Shown in pieces: positions 35,927 to 44,300 of a stretch of DNA of 64,000 nucleotides. Source of the stretch: Deltaproteobacteria bacterium (GTDB taxonomy: Bacteria > Myxococcota > JACPTQ01). Made by a program: the position numbers and the translations under genes. How positions within the stretch are numbered: position 1 is the first letter of the stretch; each line of letters starts with the position of its first letter. The notes under the pieces are model-generated. The model did no database searches. It was not told where the DNA came from and was given only the letters and a program-made list of their open reading frames with translations. The DNA lies in NCBI GenBank assembly GCA_016192705.1, contig JACPTQ010000050.1:62001-126000 (forward strand), written 5' to 3'.

Positions 35927-36036
35927 GAGAGAGGAGTAACCACAGAGACACTGAGAACACAGAGATCGGAGGAGAAGAAACTGCGGGTCGGAAAGAAGAT
36001 GCGGAATCGGTGGCGGGTGCGGGAGCGGAGACGGGT
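35927..36036 (+). repeat. AACCACAGAG arm joined to GCGGGTGCGGGAGCGG repeat
   Basis: GAGAGAGGAGTAACCACAGAG, then ACACTGAGAACACAGAGATCGGAGGAG, then GGAAAGAAGATGCGGAATCGG and GCGGGTGCGGGAGCGGAGACGGG. It is a near copy of 24126-24240, starts 12 bp after the exporter stop, and runs into the stop codon of the next minus-strand gene. Confidence 0.75.
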
Positions 36037-36896
36037 TAAGCGGGGCTGGAGGGCGCCCCCGTGACCGGCGTCGCGGGGATCGCCTCGCCCACCGGGCGCG
36101 GACCATTGGGCGTTGGTGCGACCACCTCGTCATCACCCGACGCGGCGTCGATCGCGCTGCCCGGCGGTCGGACCAGCATGAGGCGGTACGCATCGCGCCG
36201 CACAGCGTCGGCGTAGTGAAGGTATTGCCACGACAAGACCGAGAGCGTCTGGAAAAGCAGTCCCGCAAGCCGGCGAACATCGCGCGTCGCGCCCGTCGCG
36301 GTTCGCTTCTTCATCTCCTGATTCGTCCCGAGTGTCGTAAGCGTTTTGAGCCCCACTTCGACCTCTTTCACAAGCGTCGGGAGCCGCTCGCTCGGCGAAA
36401 ATTTCGACAGGCTGTGGCGGACGAGCCCGAGAAACGCCGGTACTTGCGACAGCGTCTGCGCGATGGTGCCGCCCAAGTTCACGTTCACCGCGCGATGGTC
36501 GACATTGGGCGAAAGTCGTGCAAGCAAAACGATCTGTTCCTTTGCGGCGCGAATCTTCCGCATCGCCATTTGCTCCGCCGCTGTCAGCTCCTGGATCTCC
36601 GACCGCTTCGCCCCAGCGTCCCCGCTCGCGTCGACGATCTCCTCTCGCAACGCGCGGACGTACTCCGGCGCGTCGGGCAGAACCCCCATCCCCTCGGCCT
36701 TGAGGGCGCCCTGGTCCGCCTCGACAAGCGCCGCCGTCACGAGCGCTTGCGCGAGAAGCCGGTCCGTCGAGCCCGGAACCGCCGGGACGTCGCCCCCCAG
36801 CGCTGCGACATCGGCCGCGATCCGCACGCGAAGCGCCTCAGCCTGTTTCACCTGTGTGTTTGTGTCTGTCGTCTTCGCCCTTGCTGCCCCCTCCAT
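36036..36896 (-). CDS. Helical protein of unknown function
   Basis: This 286-residue frame from an ATG at 36896 has no clear ribosome site. The sequence is mostly alpha-helical (EALRVRIAADVAAL; LLAQALVTAALVEADQGAL; EQMAMRKIRAAKEQIVLLA), with amphipathic segments and a Pro-rich tail of about 40 residues. No signal peptide, membrane helix or catalytic motif is visible. Frames of 236 and 270 residues exist on the other strand, but their Arg/Ser-rich composition is that of antisense shadows, so this strand is preferred. Its TAA overlaps the end of the repeat at 35927. A structural or secretion-associated role is possible; none can be assigned. Confidence 0.6.
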   Translation of the reverse strand: MEGAARAKTTDTNTQVKQAEALRVRIAADVAALGGDVPAVPGSTDRLLAQALVTAALVEADQGALKAEGMGVLPDAPEYVRALREEIVDASGDAGAKRSEIQELTAAEQMAMRKIRAAKEQIVLLARLSPNVDHRAVNVNLGGTIAQTLSQVPAFLGLVRHSLSKFSPSERLPTLVKEVEVGLKTLTTLGTNQEMKKRTATGATRDVRRLAGLLFQTLSVLSWQYLHYADAVRRDAYRLMLVRPPGSAIDAASGDDEVVAPTPNGPRPVGEAIPATPVTGAPSSPA

Positions 36897-36977
36897 CGTG
36901 GGCGCCGAGAAGCTCGCGCCGGGTGATGGGAGTCGTCAAGGTGATTGTCGATCTCGCGCTGCCGTTCCTTCTTCTTA

Positions 36978-37015
36978 CGTGGTCGTGGTCGTGGACGTGG
37001 TCGTCGTCGTGGACG
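36978..37015. repeat. GTGGTC/GTGGAC hexamer tandem repeat
   Basis: About six degenerate copies of GTGGTC, GTGGAC and GTCGTC occupy the 262-bp gap between the unknown helical gene and the SBBP lipoprotein gene, both on the minus strand. On the minus strand it would read as a short His/Asp run, but no gene with a usable start covers it. Nothing else was seen in this gap. Confidence 0.5.
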
Positions 37016-37158
37016 TTAATCCGTTCACGCTCACGATCACGACTACGGCGTGCACCACAGCTGCGTCATGGGTTTCCGCCTCCGCACGAACAGCGCTGTC
37101 CGCGTTCGGAGAATTCCGATCATCGTTTTACTTTACGGCGACGTCCACGGCCGGCTGA

Positions 37159-38466
37159 TCATTGCTCGCCGTCGACGTCGAACTTGGCGACGAAGATGTC
37201 GAAGTCCCCCGCTCTCGTGTTTCCGTCGAGCACGCCGCTGGTGGCGCCCGTCACGTAAATGTTCCCCCGCACATCGACCGCAACACCGTAACCATAGTCG
37301 TTACTCGCCGTCCCGAAGTGCCGTGTCCACCTCTTCCCACCATCGGTGTCATAATTGGCGAGAAACACATCGCTACCGCCTGCGTTGGCATTTCCGTCGA
37401 TCCCGCCCTCGGTAAAGCCCGTTACATAGATGTTCCCGCTGGCGTGTACCGCGACGCCAAAGCCCCTGTCGGATAACGTCGTCCCGAGTTCCCGGTTCCA
37501 GATCCGCGCCCCGTCGCCACCGTACTTCACAAGGAAAATGTCTTTGCCACCCAACAGCGAATCCCCGAACGGCCAGCCAGAGACATAGCCGGTTACGTAG
37601 ATGTTGCCGTTCGCGTCGACCGCGACGCCGTAACCACGATCTTCATCGTCCCGCCCGAACTGCCGCGTCCAAACTTTTCCACCGTTTCTGTCGTACTTGA
37701 CGAGGAACATGTCCGATCCCCCGGCGCTCGTGATCCCGTCGAGTCCGCCGTAGGTCGTGCCCGCCACGTAAATGTTCCCGCTCAAGTCGACCACCAAGCC
37801 GTACCCGTAGTCGTCTCCGGCCGTTCCAAGCTGCCGCGTCCACCGCTTCCCGCCGTCGCTGTCGTACTTAACGAGGAACATGTCCGACCCCCCCGCGCTC
37901 GTATTCCCGTCGAGAGCGCCGTTCGTAGTGCCCGTAACATAGATGTTCCCGCTCAGGTCGACCGCAACGCCTTGCCCTTCGTCATCCGACGACGTTCCGA
38001 ACTGCCGTGTCCACCGCTTTCCCCCGTCGCCGTCGAACTTGACAAGGAACATGTCCGAGCGCCCGACGTTCGTGTTCCCGTCGAGCCCGCCGAAAGTCGT
38101 GTAGCCCGTTACATAGATGTTTCCGCTCGAATCGACCGCAGCACCCCGCCCAAAGTCGGGGTAGAGCGTCCCAAACTGGCGTTTCCAAACGACCGCCGCC
38201 GGCGTTGCACCGCTGTCCGGCCCCGCATCCGCAACTGATACCGTTCCCGCACCCGCTCCTGCATCCGCCACCGCTCCCGCGTCTGCACGTGCGCCCGAAT
38301 CCGCCACCGCTCCCGTCCCTGCGTCCGTTCCTCCATCTAATAGTCTGCACAAGCTCCCGCAGTCGACTTCTCCGGGGTCGACGTTGGGGCCATCAGCGCA
38401 CGAGAGGCCGGCGAAGCAGCCGAACGACACCACGACCCCAAACGACCTTATTGAAGCCTCTCGCAT
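37159..38466 (-). CDS. SBBP-repeat lipoprotein
   Basis: The 435-residue product has a signal ending FAGLSC-A, a good lipobox. A D-A-G-rich linker (about residues 45-85) is followed by six near-identical repeats of about 53 residues. Their core is of the form W-T-R-Q-F-G-T ... D-Y-G-Y-G-V-A-V-D-x-S-G-N-I-Y-V-T-G ... G-G-S-D-M-F-L-V-K-Y-D-x-D-G-G-K. These are SBBP (seven-bladed beta-propeller-type) repeats, found on exported bacterial surface proteins. The repeats are close enough in DNA sequence to recombine, so copy number may vary between strains. The function is probably adhesive or scaffolding. The upstream region carries a small palindrome and a set of TGCGACT repeats. Confidence 0.88.
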   Translation of the reverse strand: MREASIRSFGVVVSFGCFAGLSCADGPNVDPGEVDCGSLCRLLDGGTDAGTGAVADSGARADAGAVADAGAGAGTVSVADAGPDSGATPAAVVWKRQFGTLYPDFGRGAAVDSSGNIYVTGYTTFGGLDGNTNVGRSDMFLVKFDGDGGKRWTRQFGTSSDDEGQGVAVDLSGNIYVTGTTNGALDGNTSAGGSDMFLVKYDSDGGKRWTRQLGTAGDDYGYGLVVDLSGNIYVAGTTYGGLDGITSAGGSDMFLVKYDRNGGKVWTRQFGRDDEDRGYGVAVDANGNIYVTGYVSGWPFGDSLLGGKDIFLVKYGGDGARIWNRELGTTLSDRGFGVAVHASGNIYVTGFTEGGIDGNANAGGSDVFLANYDTDGGKRWTRHFGTASNDYGYGVAVDVRGNIYVTGATSGVLDGNTRAGDFDIFVAKFDVDGEQ

Positions 38467-39051
38467 GACATCCTCTACCCGACCGAAAACCGGGCCATTC
38501 AGCTATTCCATTCAATCCAGAACTCGGCATTCCGATCAGCGAGAATCGTACGCGAGTACGAGTAAACTCTCATGCGACTAAAATACGCTTGCGATTAAGC
38601 GGCGTTGTGCGACTTCCTTGCGACTGTTGCCGGTAGTAGCCGCGGTAGATTGCGACTTTTGTCGTGAGGCTTTCTCCGCTCGTTTGTCGAAAATCTCAAC
38701 ATCAGTCCGGGGTCTTGCCTTGGAACGGGTTCACTCGTTGAGGGAATCGGCGCAAACGGTGTAGCTAGATGCAGGACAGTCGGCGGTTGCGGACGCGATT
38801 GCGGAGGCGGGTGCGAAAAAAAAGCCTTCCCCGCTGGCCGTGAGAAGAGATGAGGTCAGAACCCGCTTAAAGCAGGTGGGGCCTATTTGCGCGCTTCAGG
38901 CTTCCCAACGAAGGGGCTAGCACACCACGCGCAGGGACAAACCCCCATAAAGAAATAAGGCAATGACCTTCCAATCTCTACACGCACCCCGGAGAAGGCT
39001 CCACACATCATCTTAGCGATCGAACGAACGAAGACAAGGAGAAGTTTGTTG
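38467..39051. other. 585-bp stretch without a supported gene
   Basis: This stretch lies between two minus-strand genes and is less GC-rich than its surroundings. It holds a palindrome TCGTAC-GCGA-GTACGA (38546-38561) and five copies of TGCGA[C/T]T (38573, 38590, 38608, 38619, 38651). A GGTTGCGGACGCGATTGCGG low-complexity scrap lies near 38785-38815. The 130-residue frame at 38883-39275 overlaps the hydrolase antisense to its pattern and is not supported. No RNA gene was recognised. Confidence 0.5.
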
Positions 39052-40209
39052 TCACGCGGAGCGTGGTGCGTCGCGGCTTGACTTTGCGCTGCCCCTCTGT
39101 GCCGCGCGTGCGCCTCGAACCGTGTGGAGGCCCTGCTCGGTTTCGATCCAGTCGGCGAGGCGCGGGTAAACGTCGACGGCTGCGCTGTCCGAGAGGACAA
39201 CGTCGACGTGGCCGTAGTCGTGCGAGAGGCCTTCCGCGCGCCCAAAGACGGCGAGCGTTTTGTGGGTGCTGCCAATTTCGTCGAAGAGGCGTTCGTAGGC
39301 GGACGCGGGGAAGAGCCGGTCCGCGGCGGCGACGCCGATGAAAGCGGGCAGCGTTACGGACGCGAGGGCGGCGCGGTAATCGAAGTCGCGTGCGACAGAG
39401 TCCCATTTCCCCTCGTTTGACCAGCGACGAAGCTGATTGACGAGCGGGCCGGGGAGGTTCTCGCTGGTGTGGAAGACGGCGCGGCGAAGCGTGGACGGCG
39501 CAAGCGTGGCGAAGTTGAAAAGATGAGACAGCGGTGGGAATGAGAGAAGGCGCGCGATTGGGGCGACAAGGTGAGCGACGAGACGCGTTGGAAGTACGGC
39601 GATGAACCGCGGCACGTTGGCAAGGCGAAGAGCGACTTGGAGCGAGAAGTCTCCCGTGGTGGCGAGCGTCGCGACGCCGCGGAGTCCCGAGGCGGGGTTG
39701 TGCGCGGCGTGGGCGAGGCCGACGTGTCCGCCGAGCGAGTGCCCAACCCAGATGGCTGCGGACGTGCCCGTTGCGCGCAGAACCGCTTGCACGAGGGCGG
39801 GAGCGTCGAGGGTTGCGAAGTCGTCGAACGTCGCACGGGATTCCGCGAGGCCATGGCGCGAGAGGCGATGCGAGCGGCCGACGGTGCGAAGGTTCGCGAC
39901 CCACACGTCGTGTCCACGGTCGGCGAGAAAACGGGCGAGCGAAATGCGGTCGGTGAGATCGAACGTGCGGTGGTTGGAGCAGATGCCATGGCAGAGGATA
40001 AGGGGAGCGCCACCAAGCGGGGTGACGCGCGGACGGAATCGAAGGAGCGCCAAGCGCCAGTTGTCGGGGGTTGTTGCGAAGTGGATTTCGTCGAAGCGTT
40101 CGTTTTCGTGGAGGTACCGCGCGACGAGCCAGAGGTAGAGGCGAACGAATGAAACGAGCGCGAGGACCGAGACGAGGCTCCAGAAGAAAACGAGAACGGG
40201 GGTGGACAT
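39052..40209 (-). CDS. Membrane-anchored alpha/beta-hydrolase
   Basis: The 385-residue product has an N-terminal transmembrane helix (VLVFFWSLVSVLALVSFVRL). The fold landmarks are LILCHGICSNHRTFD (oxyanion His-Gly), WVGHSLGGHVGLAHA (nucleophile Ser in GHSLGG), FIGVAAADRLFPA (acid Asp) and SHDYGHVDVVLSD (catalytic His). The layout resembles the lipase/PHA-synthase-like group of hydrolases acting at the membrane. The substrate is unknown. The gene diverges from the cysteine desulfurase; the two starts are 103 bp apart. GGAGGGTCCTCC in front of the ATG contains the ribosome site and a small dyad. Confidence 0.82.
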   Translation of the reverse strand: MSTPVLVFFWSLVSVLALVSFVRLYLWLVARYLHENERFDEIHFATTPDNWRLALLRFRPRVTPLGGAPLILCHGICSNHRTFDLTDRISLARFLADRGHDVWVANLRTVGRSHRLSRHGLAESRATFDDFATLDAPALVQAVLRATGTSAAIWVGHSLGGHVGLAHAAHNPASGLRGVATLATTGDFSLQVALRLANVPRFIAVLPTRLVAHLVAPIARLLSFPPLSHLFNFATLAPSTLRRAVFHTSENLPGPLVNQLRRWSNEGKWDSVARDFDYRAALASVTLPAFIGVAAADRLFPASAYERLFDEIGSTHKTLAVFGRAEGLSHDYGHVDVVLSDSAAVDVYPRLADWIETEQGLHTVRGARAAQRGSAKSSRDAPRSA

Positions 40210-40312
40210 CGGGGAGGACCCTCCATGGATCCGGCGTGATTATGCGGCTGCGAGCGCGAGCCCGTCAAACTTGGCTTGCGGCTGCAGGGACCGCGCGGTA
40301 GACGGTGGCGTC

Positions 40313-41473
40313 ATGGCGGCGCGCGAAGTCTATCTCGACAATGCGGCAACGACGCGCGTGGATGCGCGGGTTGTCGAGGCGATGCGGACGCATTGGGGAG
40401 ATGCGTTTGGAAATCCGTCGAGTCTGCATCGGCGCGGCGTCGAGGCGGCGCGCGCGGTTCTGGCGTCGCGTCGCGTGTTCGCCGAGTATTTTCGCGCGGA
40501 CCCAAGCGGCGTCGTGTTTACGAGTGGCGGCACGGAAGCCGATTGCTTGGCGGTGCTTGGGTTCGGGCGTCGCGCGCGGCATGTCGTCGTGTCGGCGGTC
40601 GAGCACCCGGCGGTGCTGCGATCGGTCGAGGTGCTTGAACACGCCGGCGTGCGCGTCGATCGCATCGCCGTGGATCGCGAGGGGCGCGTCGACGTTGGCG
40701 CGTTTGCGGCGGCGGTTGGGCCGGACACGGGACTCTGCTCGATTATTCACGTCCAGAACGAGATTGGGACGATTGAGCCGGTCGCCGAAATCGCGCAAGC
40801 CGTCAAGGCACGAAATCCGCGCGCAATTGTTCATGTCGATGCGGTCCAATCGTTTACGAAGATTCCGTTTCCTCTGGAGCCGGCGATCGACGCGGTGAGT
40901 GTGTCGAGCCACAAGATTCACGGGCCGATGGGCGTTGGCGCGCTCGTCGTTCGCGGCGCACGCCGACCGGAGCCCGTCCTCTTGGGCGGTGGCCAGGAGG
41001 CGGGCCTTCGGTCCGGGACGGAGAACGTGCCCGGCATCGTAGGGTTTGGCGTTGCCGCCGAAATCGGGCTGCGCGCGATGACGGAAGGCGCAGGCCGAAT
41101 GGCGGCGCTTCGGGATCGCTTATGGGCACGCCTCAAGGCCGGCCTTCCAGACGCCGAGTTAAACGGACCGACCGGTGACGCACGCGCGCCGCATAATCTC
41201 AGCGTCTCGGTCGGCGGCGTTCCGGGCGAAACCGTTTTGCACGCGCTTGAGGCGGAGGGCGTTTTTGTGTCGACGGGTTCGGCGTGTCGCGCGAAAAAAA
41301 CGGGGCTGTCGCCCGTGTTACGCGCCATTGGTAAACGAGAGGGTATCGTCGAGGCGACGATCCGATTCACGCTTTGTCGCACGACCACCGAGGATGAAGT
41401 CGAGCGCGCGGGCGATTTGTTCGTGCGCGTCGTGAACCAGAAGCGCGCCGTCCTTTCCGGAGTGGCGAGATGA
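40313..41473 (+). CDS. NifS/IscS-like cysteine desulfurase, partner of ThiI
   Basis: The 386-residue product starts at 40313. PLP-enzyme landmarks are VYLDNAATTRVDARVVEAM, GGTEADCLAVLGF, SAVEHPAVLRS, SSHKIHGPMGVGALVV (PLP lysine) and STGSACRAKKTGLSPVL with the sulfur-carrying Cys. It differs from the iscS product at 27236 and is closer to the specialised desulfurases encoded next to thiI, such as Bacillus NifZ. Its stop overlaps the thiI start by 4 bp (ATGA). It most likely feeds sulfur directly to ThiI for 4-thiouridine in tRNA. Delivery to other acceptors, including selenium metabolism, is possible but unproven. Confidence 0.92.
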   Translation: MAAREVYLDNAATTRVDARVVEAMRTHWGDAFGNPSSLHRRGVEAARAVLASRRVFAEYFRADPSGVVFTSGGTEADCLAVLGFGRRARHVVVSAVEHPAVLRSVEVLEHAGVRVDRIAVDREGRVDVGAFAAAVGPDTGLCSIIHVQNEIGTIEPVAEIAQAVKARNPRAIVHVDAVQSFTKIPFPLEPAIDAVSVSSHKIHGPMGVGALVVRGARRPEPVLLGGGQEAGLRSGTENVPGIVGFGVAAEIGLRAMTEGAGRMAALRDRLWARLKAGLPDAELNGPTGDARAPHNLSVSVGGVPGETVLHALEAEGVFVSTGSACRAKKTGLSPVLRAIGKREGIVEATIRFTLCRTTTEDEVERAGDLFVRVVNQKRAVLSGVAR

Positions 41474-42687
41474 GCGCCGCGCGGTCGACCGGAATCGTGC
41501 TTCGGATCGGCGAACTTTTTCTCAAGGGACAAAACCGTTACATGTTCGAGCAGCACCTCATGAACGACGTGCGGCGTGCACTCAAGGCGTTTCCGCGCGT
41601 CGTGGCCGAACGGCTCCACGGCAGGATTTGGGTCGCGTCGCCTGGCGGTGGCGCAATCGCTGACATCGACCGGTTGGTCGAGCGGCTCGCGTGCGTTTTT
41701 GGAGTCGCGACGGTTTCCCCGGTGTTGGAGGCTCGGCCGGCGCTCGACAGCTTAACGGCCGCTGCGCTCGAAATCGTTCGCGACCAAGACGTCAGCCGCC
41801 CGACGCGGTTTGCCGTTGCGACGAATCGTGCCGACAAGCGCTTCCCGATGAAGTCGCCCGACATCTCGCGGGCCATCGCGGAGGCGTGCCTTGAGGCGAA
41901 TTCAAATCTCGCAGTCGATCTGCGCGCGCCCGAGTTGAAAGTGGGTGTTGAAATTGGTCCTGAACGGAGCTTCGTCTTCGCGGCGTCGCGCGAGGGTGCA
42001 GGGGGACTTCCAAGCGGGTCGGGCGGCCGCGTCGTTTTGTTGCTTTCGGGCGGCATCGATTCGCCCGTCGCTGGGTACCTCGTCGCGCGACGCGGCGCGC
42101 TGTTGTCGCCCGTTTATTTTCACTCAGCGCCTCATACGAGCGAGGCGGCACGCGAGAAAGTCATCGACCTTGCGCGCGTGCTGGCGAAATACACAGGACC
42201 GATCGACGTCACTGTGGTGCCGTTCACGGCGGTGCAAGAGGCGTTGCGGATGAAAGCGCCAGGAAGATTTCTGGTCGTGCTTTACCGGCGCATGATGATG
42301 CGAATCGCGACGGCGATCGCGGAGCGACGTCGCGCCCGCGGAATCGTAACCGGCGAGAGCCTCGGCCAAGTTGCGAGCCAAACACTCGACAACATCGCGG
42401 CCATCGAGGCGGTTACCGCGATGCCGGTTTTGCGTCCACTCATCGGCGCGGACAAAGTTGAGACCATTCGCCTCGCGCGAAAAATCGGCACATACGACAT
42501 CTCGATTCGCCCCTACGACGATTGCTGCGCGCTTTTTGTCCCCGCGCATCCCGAGACACACGCGCGGATCGTCGACGTCGAGGCGATCGAGGCCGATTTT
42601 GACGTTGCGGGAATGGTCGAAGCGGCCGTTCTTGCGGCTGAGACAGTTCATGTCGACGAAGGCGTCGAGTCCCCATTTTCGTCATAA
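41470..42687 (+). CDS. thiI: tRNA 4-thiouridine sulfurtransferase ThiI (no rhodanese domain)
   Basis: The product has 405 residues. The N-terminal ferredoxin-like/THUMP region (VLRIGELFLKGQNRYMFEQH; to about residue 165) binds tRNA. The PP-loop is VVLLLSGGIDSPVAGYL, followed by VTGESLGQVASQTLDN and the later YDDCCALFVP. The length matches the short ThiI of Bacillus, which lacks the C-terminal rhodanese domain present in E. coli ThiI and takes sulfur from a dedicated desulfurase. The gene directly upstream supplies exactly that. It adenylates and thiolates U8 of tRNAs, a near-UV sensor modification; a role in thiamine thiazole synthesis is less likely without the rhodanese domain. Confidence 0.95.
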   Translation: MSAARSTGIVLRIGELFLKGQNRYMFEQHLMNDVRRALKAFPRVVAERLHGRIWVASPGGGAIADIDRLVERLACVFGVATVSPVLEARPALDSLTAAALEIVRDQDVSRPTRFAVATNRADKRFPMKSPDISRAIAEACLEANSNLAVDLRAPELKVGVEIGPERSFVFAASREGAGGLPSGSGGRVVLLLSGGIDSPVAGYLVARRGALLSPVYFHSAPHTSEAAREKVIDLARVLAKYTGPIDVTVVPFTAVQEALRMKAPGRFLVVLYRRMMMRIATAIAERRRARGIVTGESLGQVASQTLDNIAAIEAVTAMPVLRPLIGADKVETIRLARKIGTYDISIRPYDDCCALFVPAHPETHARIVDVEAIEADFDVAGMVEAAVLAAETVHVDEGVESPFSS

Positions 42688-42750
42688 CAGCCCCCACAAA
42701 ACGCGATCGGATTTTTTGACGGGTGCCGCGATCGCAGGTAGACAAGTGGC

Positions 42751-44250
42751 GTGGAAACCTCTGCGCCTCTTTTTCCAGTCGTCCGTGCGATGTCACAGAT
42801 CTACGCGTCGCGCTCATCGGGCGTGCTGACCCTTTCTCCTCGCGCCAGTCGGGGGAACGTGGAGGACGCGTCGGGTGATCGCCACGAGCTTTTTTTTCGA
42901 GGTGGCTATCCATTCCTCGCGCGCGGTGAAGATTGTACGGCGCTGCTTGGGCAGATTCTCGTCGCGATGGGCGCGCTTCGTCCGCAAGACCTTTCGCGCG
43001 GGCTCGCTCGCCACACGCGCGATCGCGCGCACGTCGGCAAGACGCTCGTCCGCATGGGGCTCCTCGGCGAGGCCCTCCTGATGCAGGCCCTGCTTCGACA
43101 AATGGTCGATACGCTTCGTCACGCCATCGAAGCGCGGGCGTGCGAGGTCCGATTTGAAGCGAGCATCGACCGGATTCGAACGGTCGGAAGTGCCGGCGTT
43201 TTGTTGCACCCGTACGATCTCGCTGTTGCCTGCTACCCCGCACGTCTTCCCGAATCGGACGGCGATGGCCTTTTTGCGCATGTTCGCTCGGCTGTTGGCG
43301 GCGCGGCATTCACCGTGCGCCCCGGATTTGAGCGGCTTCATCACAAGGCGGGCCGGCCGCTTCTGTTGTCCGACGAGGAGGTGGCGTTCGTGTCGGGTCT
43401 TGTGAAGCCTTTGCGGCTCGCGGATGCGCTGAAGCAGGGCGCCCTCGCGCACCCCATGAAGTTGCGCGTGCTGTCGGCGCTCGTCGATCTCGATCTGATT
43501 GACGTCAAGCGTGCTGACGATGCGATGCGGCCCGCTCGGCCAACGCATGTGTCGCCTGAACGCGAGCGTTGGATTCGCGATTTGATCGCCAAGCACCTCG
43601 AGATGAAGCGCGACGTTGACCTTTATCGGTTCCTCGGCGTGAATTACGATGTGACACCGCGCGAGCTCGACGCCGCGTATCGAAAGGTTGTCGGGCGTTT
43701 TCACCCCGACCGACTGGGTGGCGACCTCGGCGCGGCGGTACAGTCGCAGGTCGGTGAGCTTTTCGCGTTCACGCACGATGCGTGCGAACGCTTATCAGAC
43801 GCCGCAAAGCGAGTCGCCTACGATCGCACTCTGTGGCGGAACGCTTTTTTCCGGCCGCTCCCGTCGTATCCGGTGGCGCTTGGGCGTTACGCGGAGCGAC
43901 TCATCGCCGCGGGCCAGCTCGAACTCGCGCGCGAATACCTTGCGGAGGCGGAGCGTCGCGCGCCGCATGACGCGTTCATTCAAGCGCTTGGTGGGTTTGT
44001 CGAGGTCGAGTTGGGTGACGTCAAGGCGGGTCTTGCCCGGCTTCGAATGGCGGCTCGTCGCGCTCCGGCGATTGCAGGGATTCACCGTCTTTTGGGGCAA
44101 GCTCTCGAGTCTCTTGGGCGATTGGGCGCGGCCGAGCGTGCGTACCATCGCGCGACCTATTTGGCGCCGGGTGACGAGGCCATCGCCGTACGTCTCGCAG
44201 AGATTCAGTCAACGCCGCGTGGTTTTTGGGCGCGGCTGTTTCGTCGTTAG
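42751..44250 (+). CDS. DUF4388-like / J-domain / TPR fusion protein
   Basis: The 499-residue product has a GTG start at 42751. The N-terminal 250 residues resemble the DUF4388/PatA-like module of myxobacterial regulators (ASRSSGVLTLSPRASRG; ELFFRGGYPFLARGEDCTAL; LGQILVAMGALRPQDLSRGL). A J domain follows (LYRFLGVNYDVTPRELDAAY; VGRFHPDRLGGD, with HPD). The last 130 residues are TPR repeats (ARYLA-type helices, AERAYHRATYLAPGDEA). J domains recruit and stimulate Hsp70, so it should be an Hsp70 co-chaperone tied to a regulatory input. It is cytoplasmic. Partner and signal are unknown. It starts 63 bp after thiI. Confidence 0.78.
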   Translation: METSAPLFPVVRAMSQIYASRSSGVLTLSPRASRGNVEDASGDRHELFFRGGYPFLARGEDCTALLGQILVAMGALRPQDLSRGLARHTRDRAHVGKTLVRMGLLGEALLMQALLRQMVDTLRHAIEARACEVRFEASIDRIRTVGSAGVLLHPYDLAVACYPARLPESDGDGLFAHVRSAVGGAAFTVRPGFERLHHKAGRPLLLSDEEVAFVSGLVKPLRLADALKQGALAHPMKLRVLSALVDLDLIDVKRADDAMRPARPTHVSPERERWIRDLIAKHLEMKRDVDLYRFLGVNYDVTPRELDAAYRKVVGRFHPDRLGGDLGAAVQSQVGELFAFTHDACERLSDAAKRVAYDRTLWRNAFFRPLPSYPVALGRYAERLIAAGQLELAREYLAEAERRAPHDAFIQALGGFVEVELGDVKAGLARLRMAARRAPAIAGIHRLLGQALESLGRLGAAERAYHRATYLAPGDEAIAVRLAEIQSTPRGFWARLFRR

Positions 44251-44300
44251 CTCCGTTCGCCCGAGCCGTCGCGGTGTGATACGACCAGGTCGGTTGTGTC

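Noticed and set aside
36216-37158. Plus-strand frames of 236 and 270 residues opposite the unknown helical gene
   Set aside because: Composition is shadow-like (Arg- or Ser-rich), and the second runs through a hexamer repeat; the minus-strand frame has better helical protein character.
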